A DNA stretch of 64,000 bases from Clostridia bacterium (GCA_900767025.1 CAAFXS010000076.1:11368-75367), one strand, 5' to 3'. Numbered from the stretch's first letter, positions 33,738-44,027 are shown. Program-made: numbers and translations. The notes: generated from the letters alone by a model not told the origin.

Positions 33738-34661
33738 TCATTTGCTATCAACCATTAATAAAACCGGAGCATCTGGAAGTTTTGGAAGTTTATCGCCATC
33801 TTTCAAGTTTAAGCATATGAAAGATAGAGCAGATGCATAATCTTTAACAATATCTTTTTTTTGTCTCGTGAAAACAATATAAACAATTTTATTATTTATA
33901 AAACGATTTCCCAAGCTGTTTATATCATGAATGAATTCTTTTTCGGTGACAATACCAAAATAGCGATTCTTTTTGCCACACAATGAAGCTCCCAACACAC
34001 GAGCTAAAACACCTTCATATCCTCCAGCTGTTGGAAATGAAATATCGCATTTGAATTGTTCTGGTTTGAAATCAAAACAATTTCCAACAAACACAGTACA
34101 ATTCTCTGGAATTACATCTGCCATCCAGTTGATATTGCACAATTGCTGGAAAACGCCACTAACTGTAGCAATTTCATTTTTAATTTCAACGCACTCTTCA
34201 TTCTGAATAAGATCAATATCCAAATGGCACGGCCTTTTTCCTTTGATTATCTTATGTATACAGTTCTTCACTTCCTTTTCAGTCATACGACTGGAAATCC
34301 TTTGATGATATTTAACAGTGTCTTTTATCTCAATACTGTAATCCAACTTGATATGATCAGAAATGGTAATTGCAATAATCTGCAAATTCCTATAAAATGC
34401 TTCAGTTAATCCCGAACAAAAGCTTCTATATTCAATATCTCCGTTTGTACAAATGACCACTGTTTCATTTGACTCTGCCGCCATTCCGGTTCCAATATAC
34501 GCAACGCTTCGTGCGTCCTCATATTCATAACAATTAAGGCTTTTACATGCATTCTCAACGAAAAACGAACATCGCACACTTGATGTGTATATCATACGCG
34601 TAACTCCATTTTGAGCTAATGCTTTAATCAGTAATAGCTGATATTCCTCTATCTTTGTCAT
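33738..34661 (-). CDS. Degenerate ThDP-binding-fold protein, paralogue of the next gene
   Basis: The 307-residue protein aligns with the N- and C-terminal domains of the 563-residue ThDP enzyme encoded 9 bases upstream but is about 255 residues shorter. Where active ThDP enzymes have the catalytic Glu (DERAAAF in the neighbour), this one reads DARSVAY, with Ala50. The neighbour's cofactor motif GDLAFFYD corresponds to GIVTEKEFIHD here. A conserved C-terminal glycine block (FPTAGGYEGVLARVLGA) is kept. It is probably a non-catalytic partner or a decaying duplicate. An AGGTGAT site precedes the ATG. Confidence 0.7.
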   Translation of the reverse strand: MTKIEEYQLLLIKALAQNGVTRMIYTSSVRCSFFVENACKSLNCYEYEDARSVAYIGTGMAAESNETVVICTNGDIEYRSFCSGLTEAFYRNLQIIAITISDHIKLDYSIEIKDTVKYHQRISSRMTEKEVKNCIHKIIKGKRPCHLDIDLIQNEECVEIKNEIATVSGVFQQLCNINWMADVIPENCTVFVGNCFDFKPEQFKCDISFPTAGGYEGVLARVLGASLCGKKNRYFGIVTEKEFIHDINSLGNRFINNKIVYIVFTRQKKDIVKDYASALSFICLNLKDGDKLPKLPDAPVLLMVDSK

Positions 34662-34670
34662 TCAAATCAC

Positions 34671-36362
34671 CTACTTTTTGAACATTCTCCGCACTTTATT
34701 CATTACCCTCTTTTTCATATTGATTCCAAGCATATTTAAGGTTCGAAGAGCACTAACATCGTTCTTTTCCTCGATAAACACTTCAAAAACAGTTGCTTTG
34801 TCACCAGGCTTAATCCATTGATTAATCAAAGATAAAAACTCATCTTTTGAACTTGCAGAGAGATAATTTATATCAAGACATTTTGTGACATTTTTGATTA
34901 ATTCCGGTGATTTGCATCCATTGTGTCCCTCGGCTGCCACAAACGGATCAGCATCTTTTCCAAAAGCTGCACATCTATGGCTATAGTTCTTGAACTCAAC
35001 GCCTATACCATTGTTAACAATTAATATGTGTATATTAGTTGGAATCGTCGCAAACATGACATTTACATCATAAAAAAATGCAAGATCTCCAAGAATGCAA
35101 TAGTATTGCTTATCAGGGTGAACCAATGCCGCTCCTACAAGGGATGATAAACAACCATCAATACCGAATCCCCCAGTGTTGCAAAAGCAAGAAACAGTTT
35201 CCGGTGTCTCAAAATAGTTCCAAGATCTTAGTGAATTCAGTATTCCAAAATGCAAAACGCTATTTTCCGGAATTAGATTCGCCGTATGCTGCGCAATCCA
35301 AATATTTGAGAATGGTAACTCTGGTATTTTAGATTCGATAAAACTTCTTTCTCTTTTGCACTGCGACAGTAATTCAGTATTATTACTTCCTTTTTTCGCA
35401 TAATACTCAAAAAATTCTCGTTCTGTCATTTCAAATACATATGTAAGCTTATTTAGTGGATCTCTAAACTCTCCATCAGGATTCACACGCCAAAGTTCAT
35501 ACGGTCTAATATTCAAATAAGCACCTGAGACATATCCAATGTAAATAATTATATCAAATTGAATTGTCGATTCTGAAAAGAACAGCTGCGAATTGATTAA
35601 GCTTGCTAATACCCTATATTTTCCTCTATAATTACTTGTTTGGTCACATAGAACTATTGCATTGTAACTTGCGCAAAAACAGTCAATCGCTGCAGTTGTT
35701 TCACTATCAAATACTGCATGAGCACCAATATATACACCAATTTTCTTTTCGGTTAATTCTGGAAAATCATTAGTTTTATCTATACGTTTTACAACTCTAT
35801 AACACGGTAGTTTTTCCACCGAAAAATCATTACTAAATGTTGTTGCAAGATTAATATGAACAGGTCCCGGCTCATTATGGAACAATTCTAAAATTGCATT
35901 ATTAATTGCATTTACTTCAAATTCTTCTGTTTCTTTTGTATGGACTACATCTGATTGAACGCTAAGTTTTACCAAATCAACAAACTGTTGTGAACGATCT
36001 ATAAACTGTGCACTATAGCTACCTGCTTTTCCTGTATGCTGAGTAGAAGTAACCGCCAATATCGGAAGTTTCTTGTAGTACGCCTCTGTTAATCCTGGAA
36101 TATAGTTTCTTGAAGCAGTTGCACCGGTACATGATAAAACAACCGCTTCGCCGGTTTCTTCAGCCATTCCACATGCCATAAATGCAGCTGCTCTTTCATC
36201 GACAGCAGAAAACACCTCAAAAAAGGGATCATTTTGAATTGATATAATAAATGACACATTTGTCGTTCCCGGAGAAGCAATTACTTTTTTTATTCCATGA
36301 GCCTTTAGCAGTGAAATCAATATCTGTGTATTTTTTTCAACAGTATATCCAAGTTTCATCAT
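34671..36362 (-). CDS. Thiamine-diphosphate-dependent enzyme, MenD-like
   Basis: The 563-residue protein shows the ThDP-enzyme order: a pyrimidine-binding domain with catalytic Glu56 in FSAVDERAAAF, a central domain, and a diphosphate-binding domain with GDLAFFYD (425-432) and VNNGIG. The GDLAFFYDxN form is that of MenD and relatives, which add a two-carbon or succinyl unit to a keto or enone acceptor. In a polysaccharide locus it most likely builds an unusual sugar or acyl decoration; the substrate is unknown. It overlaps the flippase stop (ATGA), and a GGAGAGG site precedes it. Confidence 0.8.
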   Translation of the reverse strand: MMKLGYTVEKNTQILISLLKAHGIKKVIASPGTTNVSFIISIQNDPFFEVFSAVDERAAAFMACGMAEETGEAVVLSCTGATASRNYIPGLTEAYYKKLPILAVTSTQHTGKAGSYSAQFIDRSQQFVDLVKLSVQSDVVHTKETEEFEVNAINNAILELFHNEPGPVHINLATTFSNDFSVEKLPCYRVVKRIDKTNDFPELTEKKIGVYIGAHAVFDSETTAAIDCFCASYNAIVLCDQTSNYRGKYRVLASLINSQLFFSESTIQFDIIIYIGYVSGAYLNIRPYELWRVNPDGEFRDPLNKLTYVFEMTEREFFEYYAKKGSNNTELLSQCKRERSFIESKIPELPFSNIWIAQHTANLIPENSVLHFGILNSLRSWNYFETPETVSCFCNTGGFGIDGCLSSLVGAALVHPDKQYYCILGDLAFFYDVNVMFATIPTNIHILIVNNGIGVEFKNYSHRCAAFGKDADPFVAAEGHNGCKSPELIKNVTKCLDINYLSASSKDEFLSLINQWIKPGDKATVFEVFIEEKNDVSALRTLNMLGINMKKRVMNKVRRMFKK

Positions 36363-37858
36363 GAGCCTCTCCTTTTTATTATTGTTTTAATATTAATCAA
36401 ATCTCTATTAACTAATGTATTAAGCAAAATTGAAATGCAACTAATTATACAGAAAATAATACCGCCGTATAACACAAAAGTCATAAAGTTGTCAATATTT
36501 AAGTTGATATATTTGCTTATAATAACAGTTAAGAAAAAAATAAAATAATTAACCCCAAGAATTGAGATTGTTCTTTTTACTGATCTTTTCATAATGATTC
36601 TATCCGAAACATAGTTGCAATAAATTACTTTAAGTGGTAATGCCACAACCGTTGCAATTAGGACTCCAACAATTCCAAATTTTTGAATAAAAGCAAGAGA
36701 TAAAACTAAGTTTGTTAGTGCTTCAATAACATTGATTTTTACAACGGGTTTAATTCTTCCCGCAACACCAAGCAGATTTCCCGATACAAATCGGCTCCAA
36801 GATAAAAGCTGTACTAAACAGAATAACAGTGGGAGAATTGGGTAAATATAGTTAACATCTGTTACACCTTGGGTATAAAGCTTGATAAATGGTATCAACA
36901 GAACATAGGTCACTGACATAAGGATAGTCATTCCCCCTACAAAAAGGCTATTAAACATATCATGAACTCTCATGTACTTTTGTATATCCTCATGATATGA
37001 AATCCCTAAATTGTAGTTCAACGCACAATATACTGCATTCAATAGGCTATTCAATGCAACAAACGGGAGATTATAAACTGAATAAACACTTGACATTTCA
37101 GTTGACACAAATATAGATAATAAAATCATATCCGTTGAGGAAAAAATGGTCCACGCAATTTCAATTATAATATACGATCTCCGATCCGGCAGAACCGCAT
37201 CTTTAACTGGAATTGAATAGTCTATCCAACTGTACTTTTTCTTCATATACATAAAGTAAAGCATAACTTGAAGAATAGAAACAACAAAGTAACCAACCTG
37301 AATAAGTTCAATATTTATACCAAATATTGCCAATACGATCTTGACACCATAGCACAACACTTTATTTAATAAACTTATCGAATTGACAACATACATATCA
37401 CCTTTTGCAGTCAAGAAAGATACCCATGTATTAATAAAATAAAAGGAAACGACACTTGTTAATCCTTCGAATAAAATATAAAGTGCAACAGTCCAATATC
37501 CTACATGAGTGTTTACAACAAAAGGAAATATGAATGCAATCACTAATACAATAAGAAAGTATATTGCAGATATTTTTCTGAAATATCGCCTTGAAACTGA
37601 CATCCAATAGGATATTTCCGCTCTGTTATCTTCCTTAATTGGCTTAAAGAGCTTGTTTTTGGTAGCTTGACTAATTCCAGCCTCCAACAAAGCCATATAG
37701 GTAAAAATCTGTGTTATAGTGCTTGTCAAACCATTAGTGTCCGAACCATAAGAAGTCATAATAATTCTTGGTATCACAAAACCCAAAGCCAGTATTACAC
37801 ATTGGCTGACAACACTTGCACCTATATTAACGATTATTTTTTTTATCTTTTCCTTCAT
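36359..37858 (-). CDS. Polysaccharide flippase (Wzx/MATE-like)
   Basis: The 499-residue protein has 12-14 predicted membrane helices and the N-terminal pattern of the oligosaccharide flippase family (FVIPRIIMTSYGSDTNGLTS, then FTYMALLEAGISQAT). It should move the undecaprenyl-linked repeat unit from the cytoplasmic to the outer face of the membrane before polymerisation by the EpsG-like protein encoded upstream. It overlaps the ThDP enzyme gene by four bases. The ribosome-binding site (GAGGTG) is somewhat distant from the ATG. Confidence 0.88.
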   Translation of the reverse strand: MKEKIKKIIVNIGASVVSQCVILALGFVIPRIIMTSYGSDTNGLTSTITQIFTYMALLEAGISQATKNKLFKPIKEDNRAEISYWMSVSRRYFRKISAIYFLIVLVIAFIFPFVVNTHVGYWTVALYILFEGLTSVVSFYFINTWVSFLTAKGDMYVVNSISLLNKVLCYGVKIVLAIFGINIELIQVGYFVVSILQVMLYFMYMKKKYSWIDYSIPVKDAVLPDRRSYIIIEIAWTIFSSTDMILLSIFVSTEMSSVYSVYNLPFVALNSLLNAVYCALNYNLGISYHEDIQKYMRVHDMFNSLFVGGMTILMSVTYVLLIPFIKLYTQGVTDVNYIYPILPLLFCLVQLLSWSRFVSGNLLGVAGRIKPVVKINVIEALTNLVLSLAFIQKFGIVGVLIATVVALPLKVIYCNYVSDRIIMKRSVKRTISILGVNYFIFFLTVIISKYINLNIDNFMTFVLYGGIIFCIISCISILLNTLVNRDLINIKTIIKRRGS

Positions 37859-37876
37859 TTTTTCTAAAGCACCTCA

Positions 37877-38953
37877 TTAAATCTTTTGAAAAGCTAAGGA
37901 AAAATACTTTTTAGTCTTATCCTGCATCTGTTTCAGCTTTTCTTTTATGGAAGTATAATCAGTTTTTTGATAATTATCATAATTTAGAGAATCCTCAAAG
38001 ACACAACCTTCCATTCCAAGTTCAGATAACAAATCCACAAAACGAGAATTTGGTGCACCTTTGTATTTCTGTAATTCAATGTGAACCTCTTTTTCAAAAA
38101 TAATGGAAAACATAGTCCCGTGAAAAGAATTTGTAAACACACAATCCGCATTACTAAAAAGCCCCACGAATTTTTCTGGAGAAATATAACGTTTGTAAGT
38201 TACCGGATACTGTCTGCGAATATTGTCGTTGATTAGTATTACCTGTTTACCATTCTTTCTTCCATACTCAATAGCTGCATTCATCAAACTGTCAGACTTC
38301 ACCAACATATAAACCAAAACATAGTTATTCTCTTTTGGAAGGATAGCTACATTCTCCCATGTTTCTTTACTGAGTAATACAACTGGGTCACAATTAACTG
38401 AAACTTCCTTTTGGATAAAAGAATCCAACAAATCCTTTCCGGTTTTTTCCCTAACAGAAATCATTTGAAAATTCTGCAAATGCTTTTTAAGTTTTTGCTT
38501 TTCTTCATCAGAGATGCTGTTTTTTCCAATACTGGCAGCATAAGAAACTTTCTGCTCATCCTTACAAAAATTCAACAGATAGGCTTCATCCCCATCCGTC
38601 CACTGACTGTTCCACACTTGGTCACTTCCCGTAACAACAAAGTTAAATTTCTGTGCCTCATCTTCTAAATCATCCAGAGTATATAATGCCCTGGTATGTG
38701 GAATATTTTTGTCAACAAAATGATAGAACCCTTTCTTTTTCATCTCGGAAAAAGGGCTCAAAAACATTCGTTTCAAAGAATATGCATCAAGTCCAAACCG
38801 AACTTTATAGCTGTTTTCGATGGCATTAGAACGGTAATCTAACACCTGAACATCATAACCTGATTCTGTCAGATATCGTGACAATGCATAGGTTTGAAGT
38901 ACTGCACCATAATTTATAGCTCTATGGAATGTAATAATTGCAATTTTCAGCAT
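37877..38953 (-). CDS. Polysaccharide pyruvyl transferase family protein
   Basis: The 358-residue protein starts IAIITFHRAINYGAVLQTYA, contains NFVVTGSDQVWN and ends its second domain with ADCVFTNSFHGTMFSIIF, all typical of the polysaccharide pyruvyl transferase family (Pfam PS_pyruv_trans). Members transfer a pyruvyl ketal from phosphoenolpyruvate onto a sugar of the repeat unit, adding negative charge. A strong GGAGG site precedes the ATG. It overlaps the end of the upstream glycosyltransferase gene by 7 bases. Confidence 0.88.
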   Translation of the reverse strand: MLKIAIITFHRAINYGAVLQTYALSRYLTESGYDVQVLDYRSNAIENSYKVRFGLDAYSLKRMFLSPFSEMKKKGFYHFVDKNIPHTRALYTLDDLEDEAQKFNFVVTGSDQVWNSQWTDGDEAYLLNFCKDEQKVSYAASIGKNSISDEEKQKLKKHLQNFQMISVREKTGKDLLDSFIQKEVSVNCDPVVLLSKETWENVAILPKENNYVLVYMLVKSDSLMNAAIEYGRKNGKQVILINDNIRRQYPVTYKRYISPEKFVGLFSNADCVFTNSFHGTMFSIIFEKEVHIELQKYKGAPNSRFVDLLSELGMEGCVFEDSLNYDNYQKTDYTSIKEKLKQMQDKTKKYFSLAFQKI

Positions 38954-40089
38954 TTCTCCCCCTCCTTATTTTGAGCAACACTAATGAGCAGATTTTCCGT
39001 TTCTGCCACGGTAACATCTCTGTTAAAGCGTTCTCCTCGTTCCTCTGCCAGTTTTCTATATTTCTGATGTAATTCCGAATTGACAATATAGTCTCTGATT
39101 CCTTGATACAAACTGGCATCATCATTTGGAACAATAATGCCATAATCATTGTGTTCTCCCAATAATTCCCGCATTCCGGATACATCAACAGTCAAAACAG
39201 GGGTTCCCACAATTAACGCCTCCGTTGCCGCAGTTGAGAATCCTTCACGATAACTGGAACACACAAAAAGGTCACACCGACTGACATAACTATAAGGATT
39301 TTTCTTGTAACCAAGAAAGGTGAAGGCATGACTTATGCCCTCATCTGTTAGATATTTTTCAATTTTTTCTTTGTCCTCACCAACACCCACAATATATATG
39401 TGTGGATGCAAATGATCTGCAATCAGTTTTTTCAAGGCTCTTGCAAGTCGGTCAAATCCCTTGTTTTGAATTATTTTACCTACAGCAATAATTTTGAATT
39501 CATACTCGGAAAAAACACAATCAGTTACTGGTTCTTTTGCCAATTCACGGATATGGTCGCTTTCATTTGTGTTATACTGTACAACCACTTTTTCAGGGGC
39601 AATATTAACCAGCTCACAAAAACGACGACACACCTGTGCTGAAACGCAGGCAATAGCATCATATTTTTCATAGCACTTTACCGTTTCATTAAAGTTACGG
39701 TATACATGTGCTGCAAAAGTATCATCTGAAAATTCCGTATGAACCCAAGCTATTTTTTTTGTATTTAGATTATGACATCCACTTATGATTCGTGTTGCAA
39801 TTCCTTCCAAATAAGCAATCTCTACATCGTATGAGTCTTTTATGAAAAGCTTATGTAATAATTCAGGCGTTGCACATTTCATCAGTTGAACCACGCCTTT
39901 ATATGCCTTTTTCATACAGGATATATATCGGATATTCTGATTTAGTCTTTCTCGATTTTCCCCAATATCAAACAGCGTCATCACAGTGATGTCAAATTTT
40001 TTAGTATTCATATTGTTAACAAGATTAACTAAAACCTTTTCAGCTCCTCCATTGCCCAAATTAGGCAAAAAGAACAACACCTTAATCAT
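38947..40089 (-). CDS. Family 4 glycosyltransferase
   Basis: About 380 residues with the GT-B layout of GT4: an N-terminal FFLPNLGNGGAEKVLVNLV (glycine loop for acceptor/UDP sugar) and a C-terminal donor domain with IIAVGKIIQNKGFDRLARAL, DLFVCSSYREGFSTAATEAL and TPVLTVD. The E-x7-E motif near SYREGFSTAATEA marks a retaining enzyme. It adds one sugar to the lipid-linked repeat unit. ATG 40089 follows GAGG; the GTG three codons upstream is less likely. Confidence 0.88.
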   Translation of the reverse strand: MIKVLFFLPNLGNGGAEKVLVNLVNNMNTKKFDITVMTLFDIGENRERLNQNIRYISCMKKAYKGVVQLMKCATPELLHKLFIKDSYDVEIAYLEGIATRIISGCHNLNTKKIAWVHTEFSDDTFAAHVYRNFNETVKCYEKYDAIACVSAQVCRRFCELVNIAPEKVVVQYNTNESDHIRELAKEPVTDCVFSEYEFKIIAVGKIIQNKGFDRLARALKKLIADHLHPHIYIVGVGEDKEKIEKYLTDEGISHAFTFLGYKKNPYSYVSRCDLFVCSSYREGFSTAATEALIVGTPVLTVDVSGMRELLGEHNDYGIIVPNDDASLYQGIRDYIVNSELHQKYRKLAEERGERFNRDVTVAETENLLISVAQNKEGEKC

Positions 40090-40151
40090 CTGCAACACCT
40101 CACTGTTTCCTATTTGTTATATCTGCCAAATATTTGCATCCAAAATTGATT

Positions 40152-40880
40152 TCACTTATGTAATAATTTTCTCTTTAGTTTAGACAATCCCTTAATAATG
40201 GGTTGTATAGAGATTGAAAAGTTTTTCTTCAAAAATACATCGAACTTTGTTATATTATTTGACCAAGATCCTGCATACTGGTGAATAGCAATGGTATTTT
40301 TTGAAAAACATCTACCCTCACCCTCAAAAGACAAAGGATAAAAATAATCTCTGGATAAAAGTGTTATATCTGAAATGATTTGGGTGTCGCCATTAAGTTT
40401 AGCGCCCTTTTTTTCAACCATTTTACTTAAAATATATGGGATTGGTGTCATTGTTTCAATAATATCTTTATCTTCAAAAACTAATCCCTTATAAGTTTCT
40501 AAAACCTCATAAATAAATGGATTTTCTTTTTCTGCTAAAATAATTGCACCATTAATTTGTTTGCTTGTTTCAAAACCAAATACAACTTTTTTTTCAAGTA
40601 AACTATCAAAATCAGATAACAATTCGACATCAGTGTCCAAATATATTCCGCCGTATTTATATAATGCCTCTAATCGAACATAATCTGCTACAAATGCCCA
40701 TTTCCCGGCTTTAACAGCTTTTTTTAAATAATCGGATGATTCAAAATCCACATTCGTCTCATTCCACAGTTTTATCTCATAGTCAGGACATTTTTCTTTC
40801 CATTGACGAATGTATCTTTCAAATTTTGCAGGAATTTTTCCTCCAAACCAACAATAATGTATTATCTTCGGAATTCCCAT
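40152..40880 (-). CDS. Family 32 glycosyltransferase (capsular polysaccharide type)
   Basis: The 242-residue protein reads IPKIIHYCWFGGKIPAKFER, then CPDYEIKLWNE, and the donor site YKYGGIYLDTDVELL with the DxD motif used for metal and nucleotide sugar. This is the GT32/Gly_transf_sug family seen in capsule loci, related to OCH1-type mannosyl- and galactosyltransferases. ATG 40880 follows CGGAG; six upstream codons without site support are left out. It acts in the cytoplasm on the lipid-linked precursor. Confidence 0.88.
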   Translation of the reverse strand: MGIPKIIHYCWFGGKIPAKFERYIRQWKEKCPDYEIKLWNETNVDFESSDYLKKAVKAGKWAFVADYVRLEALYKYGGIYLDTDVELLSDFDSLLEKKVVFGFETSKQINGAIILAEKENPFIYEVLETYKGLVFEDKDIIETMTPIPYILSKMVEKKGAKLNGDTQIISDITLLSRDYFYPLSFEGEGRCFSKNTIAIHQYAGSWSNNITKFDVFLKKNFSISIQPIIKGLSKLKRKLLHK

Positions 40881-40911
40881 TTTCAACTCCGCCTCCACTC
40901 TGAAATTATTG

Positions 40912-41958
40912 TTATTTTAAAATAATTTTACACACAAAATTCAACAATAAATGGGCTTTTTTATCAATGAAATCTATCAATTTTACTTTAATTTTACCAA
41001 ATAGCTTTTTGAAAACAAAATCTATTAACATACAACAAATCATTACCAAAGCAGCATAAAGAATGATAAACAGAACTATCCAAACAGAATTTTGATACTT
41101 ACAAGGGTCAAATAATTGTTTATTAATAACAAATCTCATAAAGAAGTTATCTGAAATTAAATACACTGCAAATGTATAAGGTGCTATTTTTGAAAACGCA
41201 TTAGCATTTATGCTTTGCTTTTCAAAAAACATGAAAAACGAAACAGAAGATAACAATAATAAAACGCTATTATATGTACCGAATTTATAATTGCCGTATA
41301 ATCTGTAAGAGAGCAAAATCAAAAATGAGAATGCAAAATAACCAAATAGCCAAAACCACTTGTTTACATTGTCAAAAAGACCATATTTTCTTATATATCT
41401 TCCGATACAATACAGGAAAATAAAGTTTACAAATCCAAATCCATTAGTTGTTTCAATCGGATCTAAAGAAAAGGAGCTTATAACATTGAACAAAATAAAA
41501 GATGCTATTAGGAGTATTAAATGCTCTTTCTGCTTTATATTATCTAACAGCCTGTTAATAAACGGACTGAAAATTAATAATACCATATACATTGTGGCAA
41601 ACCACCAAGATTTATATGAAAATGGTAAACAGGTTTTCAGGATATTCATAGTACTTAATTCAATGTTTCCACTTATTAACCAAGCCAGTATCATCGAAAA
41701 TATTCCATAGAACAACAAGCTTATTTCCATCCCTATAAGCTTTTTTGTTTTGAAATTTATACCGAAATATCCTGTTATCAACACAAACACAGGAACAGCA
41801 ACCCTAACGCAAGAAACAAGATAGTTGCTAATGTAATAAGAAACACTATAGCTTGAAAAGCTTTCCAAAAATCCGGAATGTCCCAGCACATGAATAATAA
41901 CTACAAACAACATACATATGCATCTAAGCAAATCTAAACTATTATTTCTTTTTGTCAT
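40912..41958 (-). CDS. Membrane acyltransferase (acyltransferase 3 / OafA-like)
   Basis: About 348 residues with ten or so membrane helices, beginning MTKRNNSLDLLRCICMLFVV and then IHVLGHSGF. The R-x10-H pattern (Arg in DLLRC, His in VVIIHVLGH) is the conserved feature of acyltransferase family 3. It probably O-acetylates a sugar of the polysaccharide. The start at 41958 follows GAGG; the gene overlaps the upstream glycosyltransferase by 17 bases. Confidence 0.87.
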   Translation of the reverse strand: MTKRNNSLDLLRCICMLFVVIIHVLGHSGFLESFSSYSVSYYISNYLVSCVRVAVPVFVLITGYFGINFKTKKLIGMEISLLFYGIFSMILAWLISGNIELSTMNILKTCLPFSYKSWWFATMYMVLLIFSPFINRLLDNIKQKEHLILLIASFILFNVISSFSLDPIETTNGFGFVNFIFLYCIGRYIRKYGLFDNVNKWFWLFGYFAFSFLILLSYRLYGNYKFGTYNSVLLLLSSVSFFMFFEKQSINANAFSKIAPYTFAVYLISDNFFMRFVINKQLFDPCKYQNSVWIVLFIILYAALVMICCMLIDFVFKKLFGKIKVKLIDFIDKKAHLLLNFVCKIILK

Positions 41959-42868
41959 TTTCAATACCTCTGAAATGATTGTCAAAAATACCGCTTTTTC
42001 CTTCTCTTATTGCTTTGAAGCAATAGTGCAAGCGTTTTAAACTTTTATCATGAATAATTACCCCAAGAATAATTAATTCAAGTCCTTTTTTTATAGTCTT
42101 CTTTTGTTCGGGATTTGCAGTTGTGTTATAGGTTGCAACATAATTTCTAATCAAGAAAAATTGCTTCCACACAGCCATACACTCATAATCAAAAGCTTTT
42201 CCAAGGAATGACAAATGTGCGTATTCCGTTTTCGGATGAAAATACAGAGATTCAATAACAGTAAGAACTTTAACACCATTATTCTTACATCTCATCATAA
42301 ATTCAACTTCGTCTCCCCTAATAAAATACTCTTTTTTTATTGTACCGATTTTTTCATAAACAGATTTTCCTATTAAAGAGCCGTTGAACACACAAGCGCA
42401 ATTCTCAATAATTCCGTTTTCTATATTTTCACGCTGTTCTTCAAGTGTATTATATTGAGTGCCTATCTTGAACGACAAATCGTTACCGTTGTAAAGAACA
42501 TTACAATTGATTAAGGAATAATTACTTTCTTTTTCTGCAACATCCATTAATATTTCGAGTGTTTTGTCATTTTGCGGTCTTCCATCATCATCCATCAACC
42601 AAATCCAATCGTAACCATCTTCACACGCTTTTTCATATCCATATGAAAAACCGCCGGCTCCTCCCACATTCTTTTCAAGCAGAACATGGGTAATCAAATT
42701 ATTGCTATTAGCAAGATCTGCTAAATATTTTGATGTGTCATCTGTTGAAGCATTATCGATTACATATATTGCATCCGGTTTTCTTGTTTGCAATTGTAGC
42801 ATTTCAAGATTTTTTTTCAACTCATTTAATCGATTAAAAGTTACAACAACTGCTGCAACGCTATTCAT
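41942..42868 (-). CDS. Family 2 glycosyltransferase, galactofuranosyl/rhamnosyl-type
   Basis: About 308 residues: VAAVVVTFNRLNELKKNL (GT-A start), DAIYVIDNASTDDT, EKNVGGAGGFSYGYE and WIWLMDDDGRP with the metal-binding DDD. The NxGGAGGFxxG form is typical of GlfT-like galactofuranosyltransferases, which would fit the glf gene in the same locus. ATG 42868 follows GGAGG at good spacing. Confidence 0.85.
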   Translation of the reverse strand: MNSVAAVVVTFNRLNELKKNLEMLQLQTRKPDAIYVIDNASTDDTSKYLADLANSNNLITHVLLEKNVGGAGGFSYGYEKACEDGYDWIWLMDDDGRPQNDKTLEILMDVAEKESNYSLINCNVLYNGNDLSFKIGTQYNTLEEQRENIENGIIENCACVFNGSLIGKSVYEKIGTIKKEYFIRGDEVEFMMRCKNNGVKVLTVIESLYFHPKTEYAHLSFLGKAFDYECMAVWKQFFLIRNYVATYNTTANPEQKKTIKKGLELIILGVIIHDKSLKRLHYCFKAIREGKSGIFDNHFRGIENDKKK

Positions 42869-42891
42869 ATTAATCCTCCAAAATATCGAAT

Positions 42892-44007
42892 TCACCGCAA
42901 AGGAACCAAATGGAACTCTCTAAGATATCCATATGATTCAAAGGTATACGCCTGATATATATAAAAAGCAGAATACAAAACAATAAAGAAGATATATGCT
43001 AATACCCTGTACTTTTTATTGAATACCTTGTTTATCAAGCGAGGATAAAAAGCTACTACAAATATGGAAAAATAAATAGCCATTCTTGCAAAATAAGTTG
43101 ATTTTAAAGAACAAATATTTATTGCCATATCAATCAAGATAATATTGCAAAATTTTGCATCATCCTCATCGTCAATTCCCTGTGTTCCATATTTAATCAA
43201 CACAAGCACGAAAGGTATTGAATTAATTAATACTCGCAAAATACTTGCTCCCGTTGTCATTAAGCTCAATGTTTCGGTATAATCTTCCGCAATGAAAATA
43301 TCCAACAATTTCTCAATTTGACTATATCCAACGATACTGAACAATGCGAAAGCAAATAAAATTTTAATCTTCCAATTGAAGAATTTTCCATTAATACACA
43401 AATATAAGGGTATCAATAACAATGCACTCTCATGAAAAAGAGAAAGAAATACACACACTAAAATCATTAAAACAGTACGATTTTTCCACTTATCATAGAA
43501 TAGTGCAAAGATTACAGCAACCAACGCCTGTCTTATTCCGTTTACAAATGTAAACGAAAACAGAGTGATAAACAGAAACATTGATACCGGAACATCATCT
43601 GAGTTTTTGTATATAAAAATAAATCCACACGCAAAAGTAATAGCCGTAGTGAGAAAAATAAATACCTGCGTGTTGTTTCCTGAAATTTTGTTACACAAAA
43701 TCATCCACGCATTAAATCCTTGCTCGACAATTGCAAGTTCTTCATCCTGCATATTTGCAAAATCAGAACCAATACGCTCAGCCATCAGTTTATATGTATA
43801 GGTATCAACAAATCCTTCTCTGCATCCAAAAAGAAAACTGTATACAACCCACAGAACAAAAACCAAAAAAAGCCCCTTATATACATATTCAGTTTCTATA
43901 TTCTCTTCTCCATAAAGAGTATTGTTATTATTTAAAGCTACTTTTGTTCCTCTGCTAATAATAACAGAAAACAGCGCAATAAAAATAATCCAACCTGCTA
44001 AAGCCAT
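42892..44007 (-). CDS. EpsG-family polysaccharide polymerase (Wzy-like)
   Basis: The 371-residue protein has about ten membrane helices and the EpsG features FGCREGFVDTYTY, SFTFVNGIRQALVAVIFALF and SLFHESALLLIPLYL (the conserved FxHxS/SLxHxSxL pattern). It is expected to join repeat units on the outer face of the membrane. AGGATT precedes the ATG. It is the only polymerase candidate in the locus, and its presence with the flippase indicates a Wzx/Wzy-dependent polymer. Confidence 0.87.
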   Translation of the reverse strand: MALAGWIIFIALFSVIISRGTKVALNNNNTLYGEENIETEYVYKGLFLVFVLWVVYSFLFGCREGFVDTYTYKLMAERIGSDFANMQDEELAIVEQGFNAWMILCNKISGNNTQVFIFLTTAITFACGFIFIYKNSDDVPVSMFLFITLFSFTFVNGIRQALVAVIFALFYDKWKNRTVLMILVCVFLSLFHESALLLIPLYLCINGKFFNWKIKILFAFALFSIVGYSQIEKLLDIFIAEDYTETLSLMTTGASILRVLINSIPFVLVLIKYGTQGIDDEDDAKFCNIILIDMAINICSLKSTYFARMAIYFSIFVVAFYPRLINKVFNKKYRVLAYIFFIVLYSAFYIYQAYTFESYGYLREFHLVPLR

Positions 44008-44027
44008 ATTAAATCCTACTCATTGTT

